Assembly: GCF_900120295.1 (NCBI RefSeq)
Contig: NZ_LT635466.1
Coordinates: 62,001-126,000, forward strand
Length of the DNA: 64,000 bases
Direction: 5' to 3'
Source: Blautia sp. Marseille-P3201T
GTDB lineage: Bacteria > Bacillota > Clostridia > Lachnospirales > Lachnospiraceae
Shown: piece after piece, positions 50,428 through 58,428 of the stretch
How the letters are laid out: every line of letters starts with the position of its first letter
Position numbering within the stretch: position 1 is the stretch's first letter
Made by a program: the position numbers and the translations under genes
The notes under the pieces: generated by a model
Databases searched by the model: none
Told to the model about the DNA's origin: nothing
Seen by the model: only the letters and a program-made list of their open reading frames with translations

Positions 50428-51372
50428 ATGGAAAACTGGAATGGAAAACCCTATCATTCTTTTGACTATATGTTAAGAGAAAAATTTGGAGAAAAAATAT
50501 ATAAAGTTGCCTTAAACGGAGGTATGACTTGCCCTAACCGCGATGGAACTTTAGGCAGCCGAGGCTGTATTTTCTGTAGTGCAGGCGGTTCCGGTGATTT
50601 TGCCGGAAACCGGCAGGACTCTATTACAGAACAGATTGAAAAACAGACCGCTTCTATTCGGCAAAAACGAGGAGTTGCAAAATTTATTGCTTATTTTCAG
50701 GCCTATACAAATACCTATGCTCCTGTGGATTACTTACGTAAAATTTATACAGAGGCACTTTCTCATCCTGATATTGTAGCGATTTCTATCGGAACAAGGC
50801 CGGATTGTCTGGATGAGGATATTTTACAGCTTCTGGACGAATTAAATCAAAAAAAGCCTGTATGGGTGGAATTAGGTCTTCAAACCATTCACGAAACTAC
50901 TGCCCAATATATTCGCCGGGGCTATGCCCTTTCCTGCTTTGAAACTGCTGTTTCAGAACTTCGAAAAAGAAATCTGGACGTTATTGTACATACTATTTTA
51001 GGTCTTCCCGGTGAAAGCAAAAACGATATTTTATCTACTATAGAGTATCTCAATCATCAGGATATTCAGGGAATTAAATTACAGCTCCTTCATGTATTAA
51101 AAGGAACAGATTTAGCAGATGATTATTTCAAAGGAAAATTTCAGGTATACACTATGGAAGAATATTTGGATCTTGTCATTGATTGTCTGGAACATCTTAA
51201 TCCGGAAATTGTCATTCACCGTCTCACCGGTGACGGTCCAAAGGACTTGCTTATTGCTCCTTTGTGGAGCAGCGCCAAAAGAACAGTTTTAAATACCCTC
51301 CATCGTGAATGTAAACTTCGCCATTCTTTTCAGGGAAAACAGTATAAAATAATAGAAAATAAGGAGGATTAA
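50428..51372 (+). CDS. TIGR01212 family radical SAM protein (YtqA-like)
   Basis: A 314-aa radical SAM enzyme. The cluster Cys lie in TCPNRDGTLGSRGCIFCSAGGSG (C-x14-C-x2-C style spacing typical of TIGR01212/Elp3-like proteins); later KFIAYFQAYTNTYAP, ISIGTRPDCLDEDIL, VELGLQTIHETTAQYIRRGY and HTILGLPGE fit the barrel. The exact reaction is not known; relation to Elp3 suggests RNA modification. It is followed 3 nt later by the DUF4364 gene. Confidence 0.9.
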   Translation: MENWNGKPYHSFDYMLREKFGEKIYKVALNGGMTCPNRDGTLGSRGCIFCSAGGSGDFAGNRQDSITEQIEKQTASIRQKRGVAKFIAYFQAYTNTYAPVDYLRKIYTEALSHPDIVAISIGTRPDCLDEDILQLLDELNQKKPVWVELGLQTIHETTAQYIRRGYALSCFETAVSELRKRNLDVIVHTILGLPGESKNDILSTIEYLNHQDIQGIKLQLLHVLKGTDLADDYFKGKFQVYTMEEYLDLVIDCLEHLNPEIVIHRLTGDGPKDLLIAPLWSSAKRTVLNTLHRECKLRHSFQGKQYKIIENKED

Positions 51373-51375
51373 GTC

Positions 51376-51888
51376 ATGTCAGAACCCCTCACACTCTATA
51401 AATTAATTATTCTATATATGTTGGAAAAAGTAGATTTTCCACTTACAAATGCTCAAATTTCCGGTTTTGTGTTGGATAAAGGATATACCACCTATTTTCA
51501 TCTGCAGCAGGCGATTTCGGAGCTCATTGACTCAGAATTAATTGAGTCCAAAACAATTCGAAACTCCTCTTACTTTGAAATCACTGCTCAGGGCAGACAG
51601 ACGCTTTCCTACTTTGAAGACCAGATTTCTGATGAAATCAAATCAGACATTTCTACTTTTTTCAAAGAAAATATCATTCAAATGCGGGAAGAGTTATCTG
51701 CTGTTGCCGATTACTATAAAAGCGAAGTGGAAGGTTATCAGGTGCGTTGCCGACTGAAAAAAAATGATTTTTCTGTGGTAGATTTAACAATTGCAGTTCC
51801 TACAGAAGAAGCTGCCGCTGCTGTCTGTATGAACTGGAAAGAAAAGAGTCAGGATATTTATGAAAATCTTATTGAATTCTTAATGTAA
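51376..51888 (+). CDS. DUF4364 family winged-helix protein
   Basis: A 170-aa protein; the N-terminal half (LTLYKLIILYMLEKVDFPLTNAQISGFVLDKGYTTYFHLQQAISELIDSELI) is a winged-helix domain with a wing at YFEITAQGRQTL. DUF4364 is a common uncharacterised regulator-like family of Clostridia. It is cotranscribed with the radical SAM gene. Confidence 0.87.
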   Translation: MSEPLTLYKLIILYMLEKVDFPLTNAQISGFVLDKGYTTYFHLQQAISELIDSELIESKTIRNSSYFEITAQGRQTLSYFEDQISDEIKSDISTFFKENIIQMREELSAVADYYKSEVEGYQVRCRLKKNDFSVVDLTIAVPTEEAAAAVCMNWKEKSQDIYENLIEFLM

Positions 51889-51900
51889 AGTAACAGGTAA

Positions 51901-51969
51901 AAAGAGATGGACCTGTCACATTAAAGATTATTTCTGGATATAAATCGAATGTGACAACTCCATCTCTTT
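51901..51969. terminator. Bidirectional terminator with long stem
   Basis: Outer stem AAAGAGATGG (51901-51910) with CCATCTCTTT (51960-51969), inner stem GTCACATT (51915-51922) with AATGTGAC (51948-51955); T-runs on both strands. It lies between the convergent DUF4364 and nrdR genes. Confidence 0.85.
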
Positions 51970-51970
51970 T

Positions 51971-52420
51971 TTATTTCATCATTTTCTTTAATTCGTCCAT
52001 AAAGGTATCAATATCTTTGAATTCCCTGTATACAGACGCAAATCGGACATAAGCCACTGCATCCAGCTCTTTGAGCTTGTCCATAACAATTTCACCTATA
52101 AGAGTACTTGGTATTTCACGCTCTTCCTTATTGAAGATTTCTGTTTCTATCTCGTCAATTAAAGCCTCTATTCTCTTTACGGAAATTGGCCGTTTATAGC
52201 AGGCACGTGTGACTCCGCCCTGAATTTTGGAGCGATCATACTGTTCTCTGCTCTGATCTTTTTTTATGACCACCAGCGGAATGGTTTCAATTTTTTCGTA
52301 TGTTGTAAAACGTTTCCCACATTCATCACACTGACGTCTTCGTCTTATAGAATTATTATCTGGTACAGGTCTTGAGTCAATGACTCTGGTATTTTCCTGA
52401 CCGCAAAACGGACATTTCAT
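51971..52420 (-). CDS. nrdR: Transcriptional repressor NrdR
   Basis: A 149-aa repressor of ribonucleotide reductase genes. It has an N-terminal zinc ribbon (CPFCGQENTRVIDSRPVPDNNSIRRRRQCDECGKRF) and an ATP-cone domain (VVIKKDQSREQYDRSKIQGGVTRACYKRPIS). No nrd genes are in the window. Confidence 0.95.
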   Translation of the reverse strand: MKCPFCGQENTRVIDSRPVPDNNSIRRRRQCDECGKRFTTYEKIETIPLVVIKKDQSREQYDRSKIQGGVTRACYKRPISVKRIEALIDEIETEIFNKEEREIPSTLIGEIVMDKLKELDAVAYVRFASVYREFKDIDTFMDELKKMMK

Positions 52421-52463
52421 GGCAAAGCCCTCCTGTCTTTTGTAGTTTCATTTCCACTGGTTT

Positions 52464-53627
52464 TTATGCTAAAATTGCCTCTGCCAAAGCTTCCAGATTT
52501 TCCTCATCTGATTTTTTCATCACAGATTTAATACTGACAACCGGCTCACAAATCTGAACATCTTTCATATTTTCCAGATATGCTTTCATCAATTTTCCAG
52601 CCATAGGAGCCCATGAACCATTCTCTACAATTCCCACTGTTCTCTTCTTATAAGTCTTTACTTTTAAATGGTATAAAAAGTCCTCCATACAAGGAAATAA
52701 TGCTCCATCATAAGTTGGGGACATGAGTATCAGTTTGTCATAGCGAAATGCTTCTGCTACTGCTTCTGCCATATCATCTCTTGCCAAGTCAAAACTGCAA
52801 ACTGCTTTTGCACCTTTTGCTTTTAAAATTTCAGAAAGTTTTTCAGCTGCTTTTGCCGTATTTCCATGAATAGATGCATAGGCAATTACCACGCCTTCTT
52901 CTTCCGGTTCATAGCTGCTCCATGTAAGATACTTATCAATATAATATCCCAGATTTTCTTTTAAAACAGGTCCATGCAGCGGACAGATAGTCTGAATATC
53001 TAAAGTTGCTGCTTTCTTTAACAAGTTTTGTACCTGTGTACCATATTTTCCTACAATATTAATGAAATATCTTCTGGCTTCGTCTGTCCATTCTTCTTCC
53101 GCATCAAGAGCGCCAAATTTTCCAAATCCGTCTGCTGAAAACAGGATTTTCTCAGACTGTTCATACTCAACCATAACTTCCGGCCAATGAACCATTGGAG
53201 CCATAAAAAACTGTAGTGTGTGACTTCCAAGGCTTAATGTTTCGCCTTCTTTTACTACAACACTTCTCTCTGAAAGATCCATGGAAAAGAACTGTGGCAG
53301 CATAGAAAAGATTTTTGCATTTCCTACAATTTTCATATCAGGATATAATTCAGCCAATTTCTGAATGTTTGATGCATGATCCGGTTCCAAATGAGAAATC
53401 ACAAGATAATCTACCTTGCGGCCATTTAATGCTTCAGCTAAATTCTCCAGCCACTGCTCTGTAACACGTTTATCTACGGTATCCATAACAGCTACTTTTT
53501 CATCTAAAATCACATAGGAATTGTAAGAAACCCCATTTGGCACCTTATACTGACTTTCAAACAAATCAATCGTTTTATCATTCACTCCAACATAAACAAC
53601 AGAGTCTGAAATTTTCATATCATACAT
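52464..53627 (-). CDS. FprA-family A-type flavoprotein (O2/NO reductase)
   Basis: A 387-aa flavodiiron protein that reduces O2 to water or NO to N2O. The metallo-beta-lactamase-like domain has ISHLEPDHASN (H-x-E-x-D-H), the ligand His in FMAPMVHWPE and ICPLHGPVLKENL; from residue ~250 a flavodoxin domain follows (VVIAYASIHGNTAKAAEKL). It protects strict anaerobes from oxygen, in keeping with a gut Clostridium. The ATG is 10 nt after AAGGAGG. Confidence 0.93.
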   Translation of the reverse strand: MYDMKISDSVVYVGVNDKTIDLFESQYKVPNGVSYNSYVILDEKVAVMDTVDKRVTEQWLENLAEALNGRKVDYLVISHLEPDHASNIQKLAELYPDMKIVGNAKIFSMLPQFFSMDLSERSVVVKEGETLSLGSHTLQFFMAPMVHWPEVMVEYEQSEKILFSADGFGKFGALDAEEEWTDEARRYFINIVGKYGTQVQNLLKKAATLDIQTICPLHGPVLKENLGYYIDKYLTWSSYEPEEEGVVIAYASIHGNTAKAAEKLSEILKAKGAKAVCSFDLARDDMAEAVAEAFRYDKLILMSPTYDGALFPCMEDFLYHLKVKTYKKRTVGIVENGSWAPMAGKLMKAYLENMKDVQICEPVVSIKSVMKKSDEENLEALAEAILA

Positions 53628-53770
53628 GGGTTATATTCCTCCTTATCTTTAATATATCCATACTGTTTCTATTATATATGGAATGAATGAATTTTTCTAC
53701 TACAATTTTCTTTTTCTTGACGTAATATAACGGAAAAGCTACAATGAGAACAACAGGAGGATTAAAAATC

Positions 53771-54802
53771 ATGGAAAAATATACCGGTTATATTTTAAAT
53801 CAATTACAAAAATTATTATCCATCGACAGCCCAACCGGCTATACCAAAAACGTGACGGACTATCTCATGGATGAATATAAGGCAATGGGATATCTGCCAA
53901 AACAAACTGTAAAAGGCGGTGTTTTGGTAGATTTAGGCGGAAAAGATGCTGAAAATGCCGTTTTTCTGGAAGCCCATGTAGATACTCTGGGAGCTATTGT
54001 CACAGAAGTAAAAGCAAATGGAAGACTTGCTGTCTCTCCTTTAGGAGGTATGAATGCCAATAATGCGGAAGGAGAAAACTGCAAAATTGTCACACGTTTT
54101 TCCGGTACTTATGAAGGTACCTGCCAGCTTTGCAATGCTTCTATTCACGTAAATGGAAAATATGATGAAACTTCCAGAAATTTTGACGTTATGGAAATTG
54201 TTCCTGATGAAAAAGTCTTTTCAAAAGCTGATACCGAGGCTCTTGGAATTATGACAGGAGATATTATATGTTTCTGCCCACGTACAACCATCACCAAAAG
54301 TGGATTTATTAAAAGCCGCTTTCTGGATGATAAATTAAGTGCCGCAATTTTAATGGGCTATGCCAAATATTTGAAAGATAATAACCTTTGTCCTGAAAGG
54401 AAGCTTTACCAGCATTTCACTGTATACGAAGAAGTGGGACATGGCGGCTCTGCATCTATTCCTGAAGGTGTCACAGAAGTTTTATCTGTAGATATGGGAT
54501 GTGTAGGAGATGGATTAAGCTGCAAGGAACATCAGGTATCAATATGCGTCAAAGACAGCGGTGGCCCTTATAATTACCAGCTTGTCAGCGATTTAATCTC
54601 CGCTGCCAAAGATGCAGGTGTGGACTTTGCTGTAGATGTTTATCCTCATTACGGCTCAGACGCAGAAGCTGCTCTGCGAGCAGGTTATGATGTTCGTCAC
54701 GGACTTATCGGAGCAGGTGTTTATGCTTCACATGGGTATGAACGCAGCCATGTAGATGGTGTAAAAAATACCTTTTTACTTTTAAAATCCTATTTAGGAT
54801 AA
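53771..54802 (+). CDS. M42 family metallopeptidase
   Basis: A 343-aa dinuclear-metal aminopeptidase of the M42 (FrvX/PepA-like glutamyl aminopeptidase) family, starting at the ATG after AGGAGG. The motifs AHVDTLGAIV (metal His, Asp), SRFLDDKLSA, YEEVGHGGSA (catalytic and metal Glu) and the C-terminal THGYERSH-like SHGYERSHVDG are present. It probably trims peptides in the cytoplasm. Confidence 0.93.
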   Translation: MEKYTGYILNQLQKLLSIDSPTGYTKNVTDYLMDEYKAMGYLPKQTVKGGVLVDLGGKDAENAVFLEAHVDTLGAIVTEVKANGRLAVSPLGGMNANNAEGENCKIVTRFSGTYEGTCQLCNASIHVNGKYDETSRNFDVMEIVPDEKVFSKADTEALGIMTGDIICFCPRTTITKSGFIKSRFLDDKLSAAILMGYAKYLKDNNLCPERKLYQHFTVYEEVGHGGSASIPEGVTEVLSVDMGCVGDGLSCKEHQVSICVKDSGGPYNYQLVSDLISAAKDAGVDFAVDVYPHYGSDAEAALRAGYDVRHGLIGAGVYASHGYERSHVDGVKNTFLLLKSYLG

Positions 54803-54876
54803 TTTTGTTTTAATTTTTCTTAAGAGAGTTTCCATTTTTTTTATAAAACAGACATAATTTCCTCATATTTTATCCG

Positions 54877-54962
54877 TATAATTGAAAATGGATAGTTGAT
54901 AAACCACTCACTATCTCCCCCCTCAAGTTGGAAAGGCCCGATACTTTTGTATCGGGTTTTTT
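54877..54962 (+). ncRNA. Candidate small RNA with strong terminator
   Basis: TATAAT (54877-54882) is followed by about 50 nt lacking an ORF, including CTCCCCCCTC, then CCCGATAC-TTTT-GTATCGGG (54937-54956) and TTTTTT. The terminator could instead end the M42 peptidase transcript, but it lies 135 nt beyond that stop codon and has its own upstream -10. No clear -35 is seen. A small RNA of about 75 nt is possible. Confidence 0.35.
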
Positions 54963-55039
54963 CTGTTGCTTTTCTTTTCTGCAACCGATATAATGATGTA
55001 TATTAGTTATGACAAATAATAGAAAGAAGGATTTATTTT

Positions 55040-55972
55040 ATGGGCAAAAAGAAAGTTGTAGTGGCTTTAGGCCATAGAGCTCTCGGCACAACACTTCCGG
55101 AACAGAAATGTGCCACAAAATCTTCTGCCAAAATTCTGGCTGATTTAATTGAGTGCGGACTCAATCTCGTAATTACACATAGCAATGCTCCTCAAATTGG
55201 CATGATTCACACGGCTATGAATGAATTTGGAAAAGTACATCCTGATTTTACTGCCGTTCCTATGTCTGTATGTTCTGCTATGAGTCAGGGCTATATTGGT
55301 TATGATATTCAAAATGCTTTAAGAGCAGAGCTTCTTCGCAGAGGTATCTATAAACCTGTAAGTACCATTTTAACTCAAGTTACTGTAGATCCTTACGATG
55401 ATGCTTTCCATGAACCGGTAAAAGTAATCGGAAGAACGCTTACAGAAGAAGAAGCTTTTGCCGAAGAGAAAAAAGGAAACTATGTAACAAAAACGGAGCA
55501 GGGATACCGCAGAATTGTAGCCGCTCCAAAACCAGATAAAATTATTGAAATCGATGCCATCAAAACTTTATTTGATGCAGGACAGGTTGTCATTGCTGCC
55601 GGAGGAGGCGGAATTCCTGTTTTAGAGCAGGATGAAGAACTGACTGGTGCAAGTGCAGTCATTGAAAAAGACCTGATTAGTGAAAAACTGGCTGACGAAC
55701 TGGACGCAGACATCCTTTTAATTTTAACAAGTGTAGATTGTGTTTCTGTAAATTACGAAACCACACAGGAAAAAGCGCTCCATAAAGTGACTTCCACTGA
55801 GTTAAAACAATACATGGCAGAAGGACAATTTGAAGATCACACTATGCTTCCAAAAATTCAGGCTGCTATTGACTTCGTAGAAGCAAAACCGGGAAGAAAA
55901 GCCATTATTACTTCTATCGCAAAAGCAAAAGACGGCTATTTAGAAAAAACAGGTACAATTGTAACAGCATAG
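55040..55972 (+). CDS. Carbamate-kinase-like protein with altered active-site loops
   Basis: A 310-aa amino-acid-kinase-fold protein aligning to carbamate kinase (ArcC) along its length: TILTQVTVDPYDDAF, VIGRTLTEEEAFAEE, AAGGGGIPVL, ASAVIEKDLISEKLADELDADILLILTSVD and HTMLPKIQAAIDFVE. Two phosphate/substrate loops are changed: the invariant GGNA is GHRA (residues 11-14) and HGNGPQ is HSNAPQ (47-52). Those residues contact carbamoyl phosphate and ATP, so the substrate may differ. No arginine deiminase genes are adjacent. The ATG follows AGAAAGAAGG. Confidence 0.8.
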   Translation: MGKKKVVVALGHRALGTTLPEQKCATKSSAKILADLIECGLNLVITHSNAPQIGMIHTAMNEFGKVHPDFTAVPMSVCSAMSQGYIGYDIQNALRAELLRRGIYKPVSTILTQVTVDPYDDAFHEPVKVIGRTLTEEEAFAEEKKGNYVTKTEQGYRRIVAAPKPDKIIEIDAIKTLFDAGQVVIAAGGGGIPVLEQDEELTGASAVIEKDLISEKLADELDADILLILTSVDCVSVNYETTQEKALHKVTSTELKQYMAEGQFEDHTMLPKIQAAIDFVEAKPGRKAIITSIAKAKDGYLEKTGTIVTA

Positions 55973-56071
55973 AGTTTTTTATAATGCAAATATGGCACAA
56001 TATTCTGTCATCAAACAATCGGAACATCGAGCCTATACTATCAAAAAACATTATATTTAAAATAGAAAAAG

Positions 56072-56213
56072 AATTGTTGTAGAAAAAACGCATTGGAACT
56101 GTTTATATATTTTGCGAATTTGTCGAGTACGCTTTGAGACCTCAGGCTCAAAGTGAACGCAGACTGAGCATAAATGTATAAACAGTTCCGATATGCGTAC
56201 AAATACAACAACT
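56072..56213. repeat. Long palindromic intergenic repeat (copy R4, full length)
   Basis: Arms AACTGTTTATATATTTT and ATGTATAAACAGTTCC plus outer TTGTTGTAG/ACAACAA pair around a core (about 56114-56171) reading GCGAATTTGTCGAGTACGC, CTTTGAG, ACCTCAGG, CTCAAAG, TGAACGCAGACTGAGC. This is nearly the core of R2. It lies between the convergent arcC-like and thrE genes and fills most of the 245-bp gap. Confidence 0.8.
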
Positions 56214-56217
56214 CTTT

Positions 56218-56685
56218 TTATTTCCTTCCATATAGCGCTTTATCCCCAAATAATCGATTAATGGTTTTCTGGGGAATTTCAAATACCAGAATAATTCCTA
56301 ATACCATAGCAATGGCAATTCCCAATGTTTCTCGTCCATAGTAAAGCCCCATTTCATGATTTTCCTGCACACTGTAATAAATCGTTCTGTATACACCAAT
56401 TCCCGGCACTTCCGGAAAAATTCCTGCAATTAAAAACAAAGTTACCGGACATTTTCTCACAGTACTCCCAATTCTGGATGCTAGTGTAATAAATACAGTC
56501 GCAATAAAATTAGCTTCTACAACTCCTATATGCAGCACATGAATAAGAGCCCAGCATATCAGCCATCCGGTTCCTCCGATTACTCCACACAGAGGATAAT
56601 GCTCTTTTGGTACAGAAAATAATACAGAAAAAGCAATGGTACCAAAAAAGGCAGCCAGAAATTGTAAAACTGCATCTGTAATCAT
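56218..56685 (-). CDS. Threonine/serine exporter, C-terminal subunit (ThrE-C)
   Basis: A 155-aa membrane protein of the ThrE_2 family (DUF3815), the second half of a split threonine/serine exporter: about four to five hydrophobic segments, FPEVPGIGVYRTIYYSVQEN. It overlaps the upstream ThrE-N gene by 4 nt. Confidence 0.88.
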   Translation of the reverse strand: MITDAVLQFLAAFFGTIAFSVLFSVPKEHYPLCGVIGGTGWLICWALIHVLHIGVVEANFIATVFITLASRIGSTVRKCPVTLFLIAGIFPEVPGIGVYRTIYYSVQENHEMGLYYGRETLGIAIAMVLGIILVFEIPQKTINRLFGDKALYGRK

Positions 56686-57467
56686 AATAAGCTTCCTCCT
56701 GTCATTCGAAAGTAGATTACATGCATAAGACTGACACCCAGAGCAATTCCAAGCGCTACCATCAGAGCATCTAAAAATCGGACTCCGCCCCCAATATAAT
56801 TTCCTTCTGCAAAGTCACGTACAGCATTTATCAGAGATACTCCGGGAACTAACGGCATAATAGAACCTACCAGAATGCTGCCCGGTGTATTTCCCAGTCC
56901 CATACGATAAAAAATTACAGCAAAAAAAGATACACAAAAACCGCCAATCAGGTTTAATACAATCTTTGAAGTGGATTTTTCTCTTTTTTCAAAAGCAATA
57001 AGTACCACATATAATAAAAATCCAGACAAAAAAGCAGCCAGCATATCCATAGCCTGTCCCCCCAGAAGATAGCAGAAACCACCGGATCCTACACCGGATG
57101 CAATCATTCTGCTGATATCGGATTTTCCCGGTTCTTTTTTAATCTCTTCCAGCCTTTTTTCAGCCTCCTCAATGGTATATTTTCCTTCTACGATTTCTCT
57201 GGAAAGCTGATTAACTGCTGCAATTCTATGAAGCTTCGCCCCTTGAATAGGAATGTGTTTTACACTGGCATACATCTCTCCTTCTTCGTTTTCAGCTGTA
57301 AGAAAAATCCCTGTACTCATGACAAAGGGACTGCACTTTTCAATTCCAAATGCCATTGCTATCCTTTTAATAGTTTCCTCTACTCTGAAAATTTCTGCCC
57401 CTGCATCCAGCAGAATTCTTCCGGCTTCCATAGACAGATCCAAAACCTTTTTATCTTCGTTCTCCAT
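56682..57467 (-). CDS. Threonine/serine exporter, N-terminal subunit (ThrE-N, DUF1212)
   Basis: A 261-aa protein from the ATG at 57467. The N-terminal cytoplasmic part has the ThrE motif AGRILLDAGAEIFRVEETIKRIAMAFG, followed by five hydrophobic segments including GSIMPLVPGVSLINAVRDFAEGNYIGG. In Corynebacterium ThrE both halves are one protein; here they are two coupled genes. Confidence 0.88.
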   Translation of the reverse strand: MENEDKKVLDLSMEAGRILLDAGAEIFRVEETIKRIAMAFGIEKCSPFVMSTGIFLTAENEEGEMYASVKHIPIQGAKLHRIAAVNQLSREIVEGKYTIEEAEKRLEEIKKEPGKSDISRMIASGVGSGGFCYLLGGQAMDMLAAFLSGFLLYVVLIAFEKREKSTSKIVLNLIGGFCVSFFAVIFYRMGLGNTPGSILVGSIMPLVPGVSLINAVRDFAEGNYIGGGVRFLDALMVALGIALGVSLMHVIYFRMTGGSLL

Positions 57468-57509
57468 CTTAATCCTTCGTTCCTTTCTCAACGTCCCGCA
57501 AAATCAAGA

Positions 57510-57542
57510 ACAAGGGACTGCCACACTGCGACAGCCCCTTGT
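57510..57542 (-). terminator. Terminator after uppP
   Basis: ACAAGGG (57510-57516) pairs with CCCTTGT (57536-57542), with inner CTG/CAG pairing; TTCTTGATTTTG follows on the minus strand. Confidence 0.75.
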
Positions 57543-57544
57543 CA

Positions 57545-58417
57545 TTATCTGAATATTGTAAAGAACAGCATTACGATAATACCTAATACAATTCGGTACC
57601 AGCCAAAAGCTTTAAAATCATGTTTCTTGATGTATCCCATAAGGAATTTAATTGCCAAAATAGACACCACAAAGGATACTACTGTTCCTACACCTAAAAT
57701 TGTAAGTTCCCATGCAGTAAAGTCAAATCCAAATTTTACAATTTTTAAAAGACTTGCCCCAAACATAACAGGAATTGCAAGGAAAAAGGTGTATTCTGCT
57801 GCCACTTTTCTGGATGCTCCCAGGAGAATTCCTCCAATGATAGTAGCACCGGAACGAGATGTTCCCGGAATTAATGCCAGCACCTGAAATACTCCGATTA
57901 ATAACGCTGTTTTCCATGTAATATCTGCAATAGAATGAATTTTTACCTCTCTCTTTTCATTGTAATCTTCCACTACCAAAAAGAGAACACCATATACAAT
58001 CAGCATAACTGCTACTACAAACCAGTTATTAAACTTCTTTTCAATAAAATCATCAAAAGGAAGACCGATTAAAATTGCAGGAAGACAGGATACCATAATC
58101 TTCAGCCACATAATCATCTTATCGATTTTTACAAAACGGCATAAAGTTCCTGCTGCCTTCTCTACTTTCGTCACATTTTCATGTTTTGGCTTTTTATTGC
58201 GGAATGGCCAAATATCCTTCCAGTACAAGACAACTACTGCCAGAATTGCCCCTAACTGGATAACTACCATAAACATTTCCCAGAATGCTTTACTTACATC
58301 CAGTTTTACAAACTCTTCTACCAGAATTAAATGCCCTGTACTACTGATAGGAAGCCATTCTGTAATCCCCTCTACAATTCCTAAAAAAACAACCTTTAAC
58401 AGTTCTATAATATCCAT
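57545..58417 (-). CDS. uppP: Undecaprenyl-diphosphate phosphatase
   Basis: A 290-aa BacA-type membrane enzyme that recycles the undecaprenyl carrier for peptidoglycan synthesis. Motifs: [20 protein letters not shown] near the N-terminus (catalytic Glu) and [17 protein letters not shown] in the second repeat, with about eight hydrophobic segments. It starts 11 nt after carB ends. Confidence 0.95.
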   Translation of the reverse strand: MDIIELLKVVFLGIVEGITEWLPISSTGHLILVEEFVKLDVSKAFWEMFMVVIQLGAILAVVVLYWKDIWPFRNKKPKHENVTKVEKAAGTLCRFVKIDKMIMWLKIMVSCLPAILIGLPFDDFIEKKFNNWFVVAVMLIVYGVLFLVVEDYNEKREVKIHSIADITWKTALLIGVFQVLALIPGTSRSGATIIGGILLGASRKVAAEYTFFLAIPVMFGASLLKIVKFGFDFTAWELTILGVGTVVSFVVSILAIKFLMGYIKKHDFKAFGWYRIVLGIIVMLFFTIFR

Positions 58418-58428
58418 ACCTTCTCCTC

